Notes: generated by a model from the sequence alone, not told the origin. A stretch of DNA of 64,000 nt from Monarcha castaneiventris obscurior (GCA_026261815.1 JAMPIT010000890.1:9516001-9580000), one strand, 5' to 3'; counted from the stretch's first letter, positions 1 to 14,284 are shown. Numbers and translations are program-made.

Positions 1-1242
1 TGCAGCCTTGTCTTTTTAGGCAAAATCAGCTGAACTTGGAAATATTTTCATCATTTTTTATGCGCTGATGTCATCTTTCAGCAGAGAATGTCATGTGTTG
101 GAACAGGGAAACCGGGGTACAAGTGAGGATTTCCAATCTCAAAGTGAGTGTGTTTGTGTGAAGGAACTTAAAACAGCAGCAACCCCTGCTGGGAATAGCT
201 TTGTAAAATCAGGTCTCCCAGTGTGGGTGCTTGGAATCTGAGTGTTTTATTGAGGTTATGGTGGAAAGGTTTTGGAGACATCTCTGATGGTTTACTCTCT
301 TCACTAATTTTCTACTGTACAAGACTACTAATTCATTTGTTTATTTATTTTGATGACCATTTTTCTGCATGCCCATCTGTTTGATCTTTGGAATGCTTAT
401 AACAAGAAATTATAACCTGGAAGTGGTTGACCTATAACAGGTTGCTGTTTTCTTCGTTTTCCAACCTCACTCCTTTGTTTCTTTTCCCTTGTCTATTTTT
501 TTTTTAAGACAAAGTACGCTCTTGTGGAAACCTCAACATGAAAAAATTCCTGTTTACTGTTACATTTAACTGTCAGATATTCTGAACATTTTTAATAAAT
601 ATATTTCTGCTTTGAGAATAGCCATATCTAGATGAAAATATGTTTTCAGGTTATAAGACCATTTTGATTCTTTCTTTGAATGGGTAACTCAGAAGTAGCT
701 TATTTTCCTTTCTTCATTCTGCAGCAAGAACAAAAGTGCCTTTTTGTTTTCTCAAGACATAACACAGTTTGAAGTGTTTGAAAACTGCATGCTGAAAATC
801 CTCCATTTCTGGCTTTCCATTGAATCCAAACAGTGTGCCAGTGCCTGGTGCTCCAGATACATGCAAATATATGTGCACCTGTCTGCAGTGGAGCTCTTCA
901 CATTGATAGAAATGTTGCTGTTTACTTCAGTGATTGCCCATTGAAATAATGATAGTACATTTATATTTAGATAGTAGCATCTATTTCAAATGATCCTGAA
1001 GAACCTGATTATCGTTAAGACTCTCTGTCAGTCATGAGGAATCCCTTGGGATTTCAGTGCATCATGTTTGGATTTTATCACAGAAACAGGGATATGGAGA
1101 TTTGGGGAATGATGTTTTGAGTCAATTTGCAATCTTCACCACTTTAGAAGGAAAAATCTTTGCAAGTTGTTGAACTTCAACATATTTTTGCTAACATGAA
1201 GCAACTTCCAGTCAAGGTGGGAGACAAGATAGGTGAAAAATA
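1..1242. other. AT-rich non-coding DNA, no gene seen
   Basis: Unique-looking sequence. The only notable frame is 66 codons at 744-944 on the plus strand; it has no recognisable domain and no convincing splice sites. Several T-rich runs occur around 495-510. No repeat family is recognised before the CR1 fragment begins. Confidence 0.6.
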
Positions 1243-1985
1243 GACTGGACCAGGGGGCTGAAATGGCAGTGGTCAGTGGTGCAAAGTTCACCTGGTAGGC
1301 AGCAATGAGTGTCACACCTCAGGATCTCATACTGGGGCCAGGAGTATGTCATACCTTTATTAACAACCTAAAAACCAGGATGGACTATCCTAGAAGGTTT
1401 CCAGGTGCTGCCAGAGAGTGGGATGGCTGTACAACGGAAAGCAGGGCTGTTACTCAAAGCAGCCAAACAATAATGAGAAAGTGGGCTGACAGGACTATGA
1501 CAGATCCAAGTGCCAAGTCCCATAGATGGAATGAGGAACCCCATTTTCAGACCAGGTGAAGGGCCTAACAGCTGTAAAGCAGCTTGGCAGAAAAAAGCCC
1601 CAGGGATGTCCTTGTGAAAAGCAAGTTGAAGGGGAATCATCGGCGTGCCCTTGCAGCAGAGAAGGTCAAAGACATTCTGGGTGGTATTAGGAGGTCTGAG
1701 GGAGAGAATCCTTCCTCTCTGCTCAACACTGGATCCAGTGTGGGCTCCCCAGTACAAGATAAACAGAGATATATCAGAGTGAGGTTTGTGTAGAGCTGCT
1801 GAGATAGTGGGAGATTGCTGCATGAGGTGTGTGGGGAGAGGCTGGGAGCTGGGGTCCTTCAGCTTGGAGAAGAGGAAGAGGATTTTTATTTCTGTGTACA
1901 GCTGCCTAATGGGGTCATGTGGAGGAGCTGGAGCCTGACTTTCCTCAGAGGAAATCAGTGGAAGGATTAGAGGCAATGGACAATA
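1243..1985 (+). repeat. CR1 LINE internal fragment (reverse transcriptase to 3' ORF2 region), degenerate
   Basis: This is a decayed copy of the avian CR1 non-LTR retrotransposon, plus-strand oriented. Around 1302-1370 the frame reads a diverged form of the CR1 RT motif usually seen as SGVPQGSVLGP followed by FINDL; here it is VTPQDLILGPG and FINNL. DNA similarity to the CR1 ORF2 C-terminal part resumes near 1580-1780: the PQVLVDSKLN-like stretch, the 'gcccttgcagcagagaaggtc' region, and the WAPQYK-equivalent 'gggctccccagtacaag'. It continues to about 1980, including a 'ttcagcttggagaagagg' segment corresponding to FSLEKRR. The part between about 1370 and 1570 is poorly alignable and seems to have lost most of the catalytic aspartate region. 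Stops and frameshifts make it non-functional. Both the 5' end and the 3' tail are missing. The 202-codon frame on the opposite strand (1368-1976) is only its antisense. Confidence 0.85.
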
Positions 1986-4900
1986 TTTCAGATCGTTACT
2001 ATGAGTTCTCCAAAACAGTCATATACACATTCACTTTTGATCTATAAATATCTTCCAAAAGTTCTATTTTGACAGGATTCAGGACTGTATGTATCCAAGG
2101 AAACTACTTCTTTCTCATCAAGTAGAGTTGAAACTGCATTAATATCACATACATTAATGTATATGCCAAATGAAAGAGTTTTTAAAGTATTTTACATATG
2201 TACATCTAAACTGCATAATTTTATTTAAACAGCTTAAGTACAATTATTCTGCATTTAGAAATTACTGTGTTCTTTTTGTATATTGAATGTTCCTATGTTT
2301 TAATTTAGAGCTTGCTAATCTAAACCATGAGAATCTTTTTCAATGTCAAGTAATCATTTCTAAATTTTTTTTTTTTCTAGAATGTAAGAGATGAGTTTTT
2401 TAACAAACACAATTCTAGGCTCATCTATCGGCATTTGTTCATATGACAAATGAGGAAAGAAGAAAGTATAAAATTATATTTCTAAAGACAATTCATACTT
2501 TTCCTTTCTTATGCAAATGGAAGTCTTTGGTATGAAATCATACACAAGGCTTTTAAAGAGAGAAAAAGAGAGAAGAAAAATCCAGGATTACAGCTGTTAT
2601 GTAATGACCAACAATCTTTAAAGCTCTTTTCAAACTGCTGCCTTTTTATTGTTGGAAAAATAGTATTTACCAGATCCAAGTAATATTTTTTTAGTTGAAC
2701 TAAATACTTTTTAAGACATTAATAGCCACAGTTGTATTAGCAGTAGAGCCACAAGCCAGTTACTGCACCTGATGTTTCCCCTAACTCACAAGTACCACTA
2801 CAGAGAACAGAGAGTGTGTCCAAGACTAGGTCCCTTCTCCATGGCTTTAAAGGTGACAGTCTATCCTGCCTCAGCAAGGAAAAGGACTGGAGAAAGCAAG
2901 GTTGGGATATACGAGGCATGTTCATTTCTACATCCTAAGCATTCATCTTCCATGATGGGCAGGAGACCATAGGGTGCCTAAGTTAATAAAGTGGTGTTAA
3001 AAACCTTACAGTGAATTTCACCTAAGAAGATTGCTATGGTATTTTGCTTCAAGTAATTTACAGAGGAAAAATGCCATTTCTTTGTACTTCAAAGAATAAT
3101 TTCCTTTCAATGCTTTAACTCTTAGCACCTTTTGGCCTTTTGTTTTAAATTGCAGCAGTCATTTTTCAGGATTTTTTTCTAACTTAGATCTTCTTTTGGA
3201 AATGGCAATACTTCTAGAGAAAATACACATTTTATTACTGATCCCGCTTCCAAACTCCAAGGAACAGAGCACATCTGTTTTCCTATAGGACATAATATAT
3301 TGTCCTGTATAGGACAAACAAATGATTTCTTAGAGATTTATTAAGAGAGCTCAGTGAAAACTGCAAAATATAACAATTAAGAGTTGGTAAGTGTAAAAAT
3401 GAGTGGCTTAGCTGCTACTTTACTCCTCTTCTAGCTTTTAGCAAAGACCAGCTTACCGTTACCATTAGTTCTGCAGAAGCAGCAAAAATATGCTTGGTAC
3501 TCAATGAAAATATATTCTCTAAACTATGCCTCTGAAATGAGAATATTTTAAATTCACAGATCCGAGTCCTTATACAACAAGCATTTTGCATGGGACACCA
3601 CTAGGGAGGAATTGTTTGGTTCCTTAAAATATCTGTAAGACTTCTGAAAGGGAACTGCTTAAAAACCCTACAGCAAACACTTTCTGCTTTCTTTGCACTT
3701 TCTGGACTGTGATATTGATGATATTATGAAGTACATAAACAATGCTTGAAGAAAATAAAATGTAATATAACTAATATTAGAGTAGCTTATTTTTAAAAAA
3801 TGCCACCAGGAAAGCGTGTAGGTGCCCAGAAAAACTAAACCAAACAAAACATAAAATTACGAAATGCAAAACCCCTCACAAAACAATAACGATTTTTCCT
3901 TACTATCTTTGGATAGAGAGTTCCTTTTAAGTAGTTTCCTTTTCATAGCAAACACAGAGATTTGTTGACTAATTTCACATCTCTCTTTTGAATACATTCA
4001 CTCATTCATTCAAAGAATAAAAACTACTCAGTGATTCTCACACCACTGAGATGCTACTAAAATTTGCCCCATAGGAGTTTTATGAGGAAGCAGTGAGGAA
4101 GCCGTGAACACGCAGTGGCACAAAAAGCACCAATTACCTGTTCATGCCTTCAGCATTTGTCTGGCAAAGCCAGTTCCAAGAGCAAGGAGGTTCCTAGTAT
4201 AAGCTGCAATCTTCTGGTGTGGAAGCAGAGCCCAGAGGGTTTTCCGATGTCTTTTCATTCCACCAAGAGACTGGGCAATCTTTTCCTACTCTGTTCAACT
4301 TGTGGAGGAGAACACCATGCTAAGTGTTGAGGGGCCAAATTGACTCTTCAGGAGTGTGATGTTGTTGTAGCTAAGAAAACCTACCATTTATTTACAAGGT
4401 TGGACCAGGGTGTCCCAACTTAAATGACCAATGAAACCCTGAGATCTCAGAAGTGGTGGGGATGGGGCTTGACCAGTGTAGGGGATGCTAAGCCTTCAAG
4501 AAACAACTGTTTACCAAAGGAAAGGGTTAATCTAAGTGACACTTTTTGCACAAATATCCAATACGAAATATGCTCCTTAAGGTCTGTTAAAAACAAACCA
4601 TATCACTAATTTTGCAGCACTCTTCACCGCTGGTGGTCAGTGAATCCCTCCCATGTATTTTTGTCTTTCTCTGTAAGGGCTTCTCAGGCATTTTGTCATG
4701 GATGGACACTAATTCAGTATTTCTGTACTCCCTTCTCAGAGTGTGTGACATGATCCATATATTTAAGCCTTAAGCCTTGTACAGGCTAATTAGATAAAAT
4801 TTTATTGGTCTTTACAATCCACAGTAAAGATCTGTCATATACAACCGTCATTACAGCTGAGTATTTAATTGAGTCAGAGATTTTCAATCATGACCAAAAG

Positions 4901-7145
4901 TTTTTCTGCTTGAGAGGAGTAGAGAGCAGCGCAGTCTTTGAGGCAGGATATCTAAGTAACTGCTGCATGGAATAGGGATCTAAATTTGCTGCAGTTTCCT
5001 TGCATGCTGTTCTCACATTCCATCAAGAGTCATGAATGCTCATAGGAAAATAGCAAAATGTCTTTTATACTGCACAGGCTACCAGTGCACTGAGAGATAG
5101 TTTTGGGAAAGCTAAGCCTGAGAAGAAACACAACATAAAAGCTGGACCACCTGTTGGGGGAAGCTGCCTAGCATTCAGAGGTCTTTCCAGGGCTTTCACA
5201 GATATCATGCAGTCAACATTTACATTGCTATTAGAAGAATCCCTTTGTAGACTCCTTCAGCTTTTCAGTGTGGTGAAACTGTGTTGGGTAGGTGAGGGGC
5301 TTTTTCATTTTGAGAGTGTGTGAATGTGCACGCCTGATGAAATAAATTTGATATGCCAGTTCTAGGGTGCCTATTCATTAGTGTCCTCCTGCTGTTCACA
5401 TTTTATTAATGAAGCAAACCATCACCCCCCTACCAGCAGACACTTAATTCCTTCCCAGAATCCATCTGCTTTCCATGGTCCTTTGGAAACAGCTTTTTAT
5501 GGAGCCAGCTTTAACAAAGTCTTACTGTCATGGGTCAATTAAATACCAAATATTGTTATTTCACAGCTACAGTTCCTTTAAACTGTCTCTTAGCTGTGAT
5601 TAATTCTAAGATGATTTCTGGGGAGGGTTGGACAACCAAGTTCCTAGTTTAAAAGAAATTTATTCTTAGAGGAGATAATGGAATAAAGGTGGAATATGAA
5701 CTTAAAATGGGAAAATTAAGAGTATGATAGTGGAACCCTCAGTCAGACTCTGCTTAGACAAGTAATCGCACTGGCTCCTTATTATGGGGTGTGTGATATT
5801 CAAAGGATAGTTTTTAACTCTCATAATTAATATTAACAACTGAATCAGAGAATGCACATATGCATCTAAGATTTTATTATTTGCTACAAGCTTAAAAAAG
5901 AATGACTATACATATACAATTACTTTAGGTGCAACAGAGAATTAGAATATTATAATAATATTTTGAGAATATCCATGACTCTTCCAAGTACCAAAATAAA
6001 TTATGTTTATAGTCAGTTTCTCTTCTAATGATATTTTGTCAGTTATAAAAATATATATTTAAAAAACTTTCTGTATCTCCAACTGTAAGTAAAGTTTTTG
6101 ACAAATTTAAACTTTACTTTTTATGTCTTCAGTTGACCAGTTTAAAAATCACATTTTATGTCTTCAATATTATGAGTGTATAAAAATATATTCTAAGACT
6201 TTATTAAATATTAAAAAGTGTCACTTATATGACCTCCCTACTTCTAAAGGTCACTTTTGTGCTTCAGGTTGGTGTTGCTACTGAGGTAATAATAACACTT
6301 CAATGTATAGAGGGGCATCACTGAAGATCTGGTGGCAGAAAGTTTAACAGAATGGATGTGGTGGGACCTAACAACCAATAGGGTTTGCATTTCATTTGTG
6401 CTGAATGTCCAACTTTATCTTCCAGCTCAACATCTGCTGCTGAAGTTTGGGGAATACATAGAAAGATTTGCAGTTCACCTCTAACTTTTTCATATAAATT
6501 ATTGATTTAACCACTGACATTCAGTTTATCGTTCTCCTGTGTTTACACTGTCTGGGATTTTCTTAAGTTAAGACAACTCAATCCCCGGCACTTTCCATAG
6601 TGAGTAATAAATTGTGAACTGTATCTAGACTGAAATGTGGTGACCCATAATTAAAGAGGAAAAAAATTCTGTATTCAGTAACCACTGCATGTGTGTAATC
6701 AATGCTTGGACGGAGACACTGCTTCATCTTCCTGCTTGATCTGAGGTTTTATCATTTGAGATCCCTGAAACTCTTACATAGTGCAGATGTAACTCACAAT
6801 TCTCAATAAAGGGTGAAGATATCTGGGTGATGAGGTTGAATGTACAACTCTGATATTGCCAGTGGATTAGGCAAAATTCTCTTATCTGGGCGTCTGCCAG
6901 TCTCAGCAAGGATCTGCAGTTTGGAAATCCTGAGCATGAAAAACCAAACATGATTTTTCTTTCTGGAGGTAATTCTGTCAGAAAAAGTGAATGTTTTACA
7001 ATTGGATAAAAGGGGGAGATGGTAATTGCTTCTGGTTTTATTGTAAGAAACTATACATGGCCTATCAATTTGATGCATTTACTTTATGCTATGCCTGCAC
7101 ATGTACATACCTATATGTTTTTTATGAATAAGAAACAAAGCACTC
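1986..7145. other. AT-rich non-coding DNA, no gene seen
   Basis: About 5 kb with only short chance frames, the longest around 90 codons on the minus strand at 6803-7078. A small imperfect inverted repeat occurs at 3281-3316 (cctataggaca against tgtcctgtatagg). A short AT-only palindrome lies near 5944-5962. A short A/C-rich patch occurs at about 3830-3860. No exon with good splice sites, no RNA gene and no recognised transposon were found. Confidence 0.6.
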
Positions 7146-7168
7146 TTTTTTTTTTTTTTTTTTTTTTT
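7146..7168. repeat. poly-T/poly-A homopolymer run
   Basis: There are 23 consecutive T residues. A poly-A tail of a minus-strand retroposed copy could produce this, but no recognisable cDNA body lies on its left or right flank, so a simple homopolymer expansion is equally likely. Confidence 0.9.
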
Positions 7169-9697
7169 AATCAGGTATCAGTCAGGGTTCTTCTGGTAGT
7201 AAAATCAGACCGTGTCTTTGAGCCATTTAGCAGAATGACAGGGATGCCTCTTCTAACTGTTTTGGTTTTTTTTTCTGAGTGTATGGCTAGACACTCTTTT
7301 TGTTATTTTGTGTAATTCTGTAAAACTATTGCTAGAATGTCAGAAAGAATAATTTATTTACTCCATGTCGAGATCCATAGGCAGTATTGCAAAGTCACCA
7401 TATGCTGTCCTGGTCTAGGTAATTCTTGTGTTTGTCTAAGCTATAAAGTTTAAAAGTGTTTAAGAGCCGAATATAAGCCATGACCCCTGGTACAAATACT
7501 TACACTCTGGTATTACATTCTGTAAATACCGGGTTTTGTAAGTAGCAAATATGTAACCAACATCTTGAGGTAAGATGGAGGACTTATCACTATGGGAAAC
7601 ATAATTTAATCTCCATAAACATTTACATACAAATCCTGAATATAGATAGGGAAATAATGGATAGTCTTAAGCAAAGGAAATAAAGGACTTGGGAACAGAG
7701 GGAGATGATTTGATATGTGCCTAGTGTCTGACATAAACACATTTCACTGTACTTTAAGTAGTCCCTGATTTTCTATGTACTGTGAAGGTCTAGCAAAGTA
7801 ATACCTATCTGCACATTATAATAGCAAGAATGATGATTGATCACATTTTGGATCCAATGACCATACAAGCCAGAAATCTAGCTTTTTTTTCTCCTTCTGC
7901 TATTTTTTTGTTCAACATATCTCTAAGAACATGCTGCTGCTTAAAACAGCCTAGTCCAGGCAAAACTTCAATGCCCAGCTGCACCATATGTCCAGACTTT
8001 ATTTCAAAACCAAGCATACTTATTAATCAGCTGCTAAATAATAAAAACTAAAAAAAATAAATTTGTAGTCTCCCATGCACTATGCAGAAGAAATCTAAAC
8101 ATTTTTCTTGTTTGAAAAAGTTCAGTTTTCAAACAGTGAGTTGTGTCATTTTAATGTCACATGTTTCAATTTAGTAAGGAAAATATTTACATTTAAGAAC
8201 AGGAGGCAATATGCTGGAATATAAAATAGCAAACATCATAACCAATACCTGGAGGCGACTGTTGCAAAATTAGTCATAACAATGATATTCTCAAAATTAT
8301 GTGCTCATTGTACTGCAAGTCACATATAGCACCCTCATATTCCTTCAAACATTTTTTATATTAACAGTCTACATTTTTTGACCAGTTATATTGATTCAGA
8401 TTAGTGGTGAAATGCATAAACATTTTAGTATCTAAATACTGGTTCATCCTCCAGCTGGGACTAAATTAATCTAAAAAATTTGCAAGTGAAGTAACTGAAA
8501 ACTGTGGCCTTACTGTTAGTCTTTGGATAGTGCTACCATATTGTCTTTTGAGATATTGCAAATTTTCCCCAGGTTCTCATCTTTTGAGAAGACGCTTCTG
8601 TACACTGATGAGAATGAATGTGATATTTATTCCACGGGTATTTTACGGGGAGCTATCAGGCAGATAGAAATTTGTGTGATGACTTCTGTGCTGCAGCTGA
8701 ATAGACCGAACATTTATTTCTGTTTGTGCTGTTAAAGCAGGAAAATAATCTTTAAAAAAAACCCCAAAAAACAAACAGATTTTTGTTGTTCAAATCACAG
8801 TAAAGCTGTTTACTTTGTAACAAAGTGCTCTACAAAAACTGTAACTTCAAGTGTAAACACGACTCCCAGTGCCCCCTGCCACGTACGCAAACAAGCCGCC
8901 TAATCATCAACCTGAAATTGCATTTTAACCATAGCAACCTGAACACCTACCCTCTGAAATGCTTCATTAATGAAAATACCAGGAGAATTCTTTGTATCTA
9001 GAAGATTAGAGCAATTTAGAAATATTTGGTATTTCATTTTCAAGCTTCTAAATTCTAGGCCATCATTCACTTTGCTCATTCAGCTTGTTTTATTTTTGTT
9101 TTTATTCTAGGTATTTCTGCACTGATTTTAATTTGCCTTTTTAATCTCTTGGCAGAACCTAAGTCTAAAAAATTTTTAAGAGATTCTTTTAAATGTTCTA
9201 TGCTTTGGGTAATTCGGTTGTTTGTGAGGTTTTTGTATCTACACCTACATGAAGTAGAAATCTAAAATAAAATAAAATACAACCATATAAAATGAAAATC
9301 AGCCAAAATGTTATTTTTTGTTTTAGTACTTATTAGTCTTCCTTGCTAAAGAAAAAGACCAACTCTAGATTCTTCTCTTTTGCCTTCCCATATGTGCATG
9401 TTTAAGGTCTTGTTTGAAAACTGGGGCCTCGTGCTCAGGACGATATGCCAAGAGCACAGATTTAGTAGTGCAAGGCGTTTGGCAGCAGTACCAGTTTCAT
9501 CATCTCCCACATCCCGTGATCTGTTCTTACCTTTTGCACCAGCAGTATGCCATTTAAAAATGAGAAAAAGTAATCTGCTGTCCTCTCTTCCTCCAAAAAC
9601 TCAAAGCAGTAAGTAATATAACAGTTCAGCTTAGCTACTGGAAGGGAAATGTTTGACAACATTTGCAGATAATTCAGCTGTGCTCTGGAGAAGACAG
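7169..9697. other. AT-rich non-coding DNA, no gene seen
   Basis: Unique sequence with short chance frames only. Low-complexity A/C patches occur near 8750-8780, and an (AAAAT)n patch of about 4 units lies at 9262-9280. No repeat family is recognised. Confidence 0.6.
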
Positions 9698-9883
9698 TAT
9701 CACAGAATCACAGAATCATTTAAGTTGGAAAAGTCTTCTAAGATCATTGTCCGCCACTGAACCGTGTCCCTAAGTGCCACATCTACTTGGCTTTTAAATA
9801 CCTCCAGGGATGGTGACTCAAATCCTTCCCTGGCAGCCTATTCCAATGCCTGACCACTGTTCCAGCCCGTCTTTCCTAATTTG
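9698..9883 (-). repeat. CR1 LINE 3' end, 5'-truncated
   Basis: This is the 3' untranslated end of a CR1 LINE inserted in minus orientation, as is typical of the many 5'-truncated CR1 copies in bird genomes. The left edge holds two copies of the octamer tcacagaa, the reverse complement of the CR1 terminal microsatellite (TTCTGTGA-like units). It is followed by the characteristic 'tttaagttggaaaag', a variant of the accaaaccatgtccctaagtgcc segment, 'ttttaaatacctccaggga' and 'attccaatgcctgacca'. All of these belong to the CR1 3' region read backwards. Similarity fades near 9883. The element has no coding capacity. Confidence 0.92.
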
Positions 9884-12800
9884 AAAATGAAAATAAGAAA
9901 TGTGTATCAGATATTAGAGAACGGTTAATCAGCTAGTGAGAGAACCAGAAGTCAGGTCAAAGATTCCACTGTTGTTCTATTTGTAGTGCTTCCAACATTG
10001 CAAAAGCTTGAAGACATCATCGTGTTCCCGTTTCCTTGGTTTAGGGAAAATTAGACTCCTGCTCTGCATTTTTCTCAAGGAAAATATGTTTTCTTGGAGA
10101 AAGCTTAAAGTTTTGCAGGTCCAATTTTTTTAGCCCTTTTGTGTTATGTCTTCATATTACTTTTGATAATCATGAATACAAAAGTGGTACAAAATACATT
10201 TTTTCCTATGCCTGTATATCTGAGTGGGAACAACTATGCACATATAGGATAAAAAGAACTCTTGACTGAAAGAAGCATGAATGGACAATATTTGTTCAGG
10301 TTTCCTATGAAGCACAGGATTAAGAAATCCCAAATTGCCTTCCTTCAGTTTATCTTTTCAAACTGCAACAACCTTGAGTAGAGAAAATGATAAGTACAAA
10401 ATGTTTTTAGGAGTTCTTTTTGTTGAGAAGAGAGGTGAACTGCTGTATTTATACTGAGCTGTGTAGAGAGAAACTCCTGCTATTGAAGGTCATCGGTCCA
10501 ATGCTCTATTGAACTGTCCCATCCAGACAAAAAGTGGACACTGGGAAGCCTGGTTCATGAGCGCCTGGTGGTGCAGAGCTTGTGCTATGTTCTGCGTGAT
10601 ATGAGCAGCTCATGCTCATCTCACTGGTGTGTGCTTTCCTGAACAAGGCATGAACAAAACTATGAAGATGGATTACCTTGTAGCTTTCTTATGAGAGATG
10701 AAATTGATAGCAGCTAAAACGTGAAGAGAGTCTAATCAGAGTGGAATGATGTACCAGGGGAAACCATGACAAAAAAGCAAACACATGTGAAGAAAAGAAA
10801 TGAAAGTTACATTTTGAAGGCTAAAACAAAGTGAGAGGATGATACTTAAGTCAGTCTTTCTATTAATTTTGCATCACATTCTGAGAAAGCAAACAGTGTC
10901 GCAGCTGTTTGGGTTTGGAACTAGGAATCTTGTGATACCTGTCATGCCATGGATGATAGATGGATTGGTTGGAGGCTCTGTGCTTGGGAATGATGGCAAT
11001 TTGGCCTATTTTATCAATCTTATATTGCAGCTTCTGCTTCTTATGGTTCTGAAAACAACCTCATTGCTCAGAAAAGAAAATGAAGCAAGAATGGAATTGC
11101 ACAGGCCTTGTTCTCTGCAGTTCATAATGCAGCTATACATTATGCTGGTGATACACAGATATCTGCACATGACTGAAAAAGCCATTAGACTGTGGTGTGT
11201 ACCAAAATAAGTGAAAAGCTTTCCCAGCAAGTGGCAGTGCACAGGCTTTTACACAGCTCAGGAAGAAGCTCAGAGCTTTTCTTGAAAAAATCCAATTTAA
11301 TGTTAAAGTTGCATTCTTATACATGGCTTATTCATGGAGCACTCTCCAAAGCCAAAATAAGTATCTCAGCACACCTTCTTAGAATCTGAAAATTGTATAG
11401 AGATGTATAATATTAGAAAGTAAAAGATTAGTCCAGTTTAATTCTGGCCACAATAAGATACACCTAAGCTGAATACACCTTCAAAACATGACCGTTTCCT
11501 ATTGTCAGAGGTGTTCTTTCTCTATGTTTTAATACACACTTTTTTCACAAAAAATATTTAAAGATTTAATATAAAGATATTTGAAAAGAATTATACAAGT
11601 ACCAATGGTTCCCCTGAATTTGCTAAACTCACTCCTTTTTAGAGGGAATCATGATAAATAAGATGTATAACGCTTGATAATTTCTGAGAGAGGACATGAT
11701 TTTAACATCAGCTATGTCCTTTGTTCTAAGTAACTGTTCATTAGTTGTAGCAGTAGAGCTTTGAAAGCTTTATGTATTATAAAAACCAAAACATATTAGC
11801 TGCTGTCCGGACTCATAACAGTGCCTGACGTAACAAAAGATAGGTTATAAGTCTGAGAAAATCAGCACCCATCAACTCAACAGGAAAAACACAGATGCAA
11901 CACCTCAAAACACTGATTCATTATCTCCCAAATCTGTAGCTAATTTGCACTGCATAAGAATAATTTAAGTACGAGCCTTGGAGATTATCATAATTTAAAT
12001 GTGTGAGAAGAATTCCCAGTTTCCTGAGGAAACCTTGATCCTGTTAAACAGAAAAATTTTATCCTAAGTCTCAGTTTGTCTTCTTACCTGCACTCATATC
12101 CAAACTCAACTCTGGCGAAGAGCACGGAGAGTTGCTGGTGTAAATGAGGGGCAAACGTTGCCTGATGCACTTAATCAGAAAAACATTGGATTTCAGATTC
12201 ACCCAAGGGTGATGTGTGTTACATTCCTGGCCAGTGTGACATTGCACATATTTTTGTGTGCCAAGTTGCATCAGGCTGCCATGGAGAGCAAACAAGTGAA
12301 ATAACAAGTCCCCCTGGCATGCTGTGGTATAAAATCTGTGACCCAGATACTCCTAGCTCTGCACATAGCACAGTTCAGAGATAGAGAGGGGAAATGACAG
12401 CTTTATGCTGCTGGAACCTGGTCTGCTTAAGACAGGTCCTCAGGGAAAATACCAGGACCTTGCTTGTACTGGGATACAGGAACTAGCAATCACCAGACCA
12501 TTGGAAACTCCCGGCCAGTTCTTTTTGCAAGGGACCAAGGCCCCTTTCCCAACAGGTTACCTGTGTGAAATGGTGACCTCTGAGAGTAACAGCATTGGCT
12601 TTGAGACTGTGGGGACACACACTCTAAGGTACCATTTCTAAACTCTAGGAAAACATGGAGGGAAAAAGAATATGTGGCATTGACCCTCTCCAGTGGAGTG
12701 CCAGGATACAAAGAACGTGTTGGAGAAAAGTGATTACATTCTTTCTCATAATCCAGGAATTTCTTGAGACACAGACATTTTCCCACATATTTTCTCATCA

Positions 12801-14252
12801 ATTAGTCTCTAAGTTGTCCCAAAGTAAAGCCTAAGGGCAGGCAGACCCAGCCGTCTTGATGGTGCCAACAGAAATGTACCTGTGCATTATCTTTTCCTTC
12901 AGGGAAAAATCTGAGAAACCCAGAGAGGCCAGACTAGACTCTGGAATGTCCTTGGCAGGAGGGATTGATGTCCTTTTTGTTGTGGGTGTTTGTGTATTTT
13001 CATCATTATTAAGGTCCTGATTCAGGAAGGTAGGGAAACCTTTCCACGACTTTCAGAACAAGAGGATTTTGCAGTGAATAACCTCAACTAGAATACTGCT
13101 CTGAAGTACTGGGGAGCATCTGCTATTTCTTTGTATTCCCAGATGGAATAATCTCCAATACCCAAAGTAATGTTTCTGCTTAAAGTGTCCGGCAGTTCAG
13201 CAGTCAGCTGTAGTTTAACCTTCAGATTTGATGCAGTCTGTGTGACTCTCCTTTAATAAATATTTGATATACATAGCATATTCAGAGAGTTTTGGTAAGC
13301 AAGTCTACAGGCTCTGCCAACATAGCCAAGGTGTTGCCACAAGAAGGGGGAGATGTGAGAATATGTCAGTATTAGAAGTGCATTATAGTTAAACCTTCTG
13401 GATTGTGTGGGTGGACAATGAGCTTCAGGATTCTCATTGTGAATGTAACATACTCTGTTTGTCTAAGCTTTCAAATAGCTGGGAGTATAGGTGATTTCAG
13501 TTACAATATAAGGAAAATAAAAGCTGTACCTCACAGGTCATTCTATACGTCTGCATACTGGATTTAAGAAAAAAAAGAGACCCTCTAAAATAAGTTATTC
13601 TGAATTGTCCTTGACAATTGTCAGAGACTAATTATTCTGCTAATGTTGTGTGACTTACTCAAAGGCTATTTTTACCACGAAATTTTCCTCACGATGAGAA
13701 TGCTTCATTCTGCTTCAGTAGTTAGTGATATGTCCTTGAAACACAGGCCCTAGGTTTTGAGATTTTCAAGGGCTTTCTAAAATGCAGTTTACTTTGTAAC
13801 TGAACTGATTCTCTCTCTTTCTGTCTCATGGCATTCAATAAAAGCAAGTTTTCTTGAGCAAATGCAGAAAAAAACCACAGTGCCTTGATTTTAATCTGTA
13901 TGTACTTATAAATACATGAACATATGCAAAATAATAATATTGTATGCATTTGAAAATATCTAGGTCCTCTGTACAAGGTATCAGAACACAAACGTTCATT
14001 AGTAGATCCAACTATAATTATATTAGATCAAGTTGTCCTTTTCTTTTCGTTTTATTTAGTGCAAGTGTTTTGTTACGAAGGTGTATGATGTCTCAGTGTC
14101 AACAAGCACTAATTGAATGGTGCAATCAGACAAAGCTCTGCTGATTTCATGGAAAACATGTTGGTTCTCACCACCAGCAAGTGATTTATAATTTACTTTT
14201 CTACTGTGGACATTTTGTAAGGTACACAGAACTTTCTGCATGACAGTGAGTA

Positions 14253-14255
<3 letters not shown>
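9884..14255. other. AT-rich non-coding DNA, no gene seen
   Basis: The longest frame is 123 codons (10839-11210, plus). It is leucine-rich and hydrophobic, with no recognised domain, no splice context and a competing minus-strand frame over the same bases, so I treat it as chance. A 12-bp perfect palindrome (tgacaattgtca) is at 13612-13623. No transposon or RNA gene was recognised. Confidence 0.55.

Positions 14256-14284
<29 letters not shown>
14256..14284. repeat. (AT)n microsatellite
   Basis: About 14.5 uninterrupted AT dinucleotide units. It is self-complementary, likely polymorphic in length, and can extrude a cruciform. There is no evidence of a functional role. Confidence 0.95.

Noticed and set aside
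1368..1976. 202-codon open frame on the minus strand
   Set aside because: It is antisense to the CR1 fragment, whose homology lies on the plus strand; the peptide matches nothing I know.
10839..11210. 123-codon open frame
   Set aside because: Leucine-rich, overlaps minus-strand frames, and lacks any recognisable motif.
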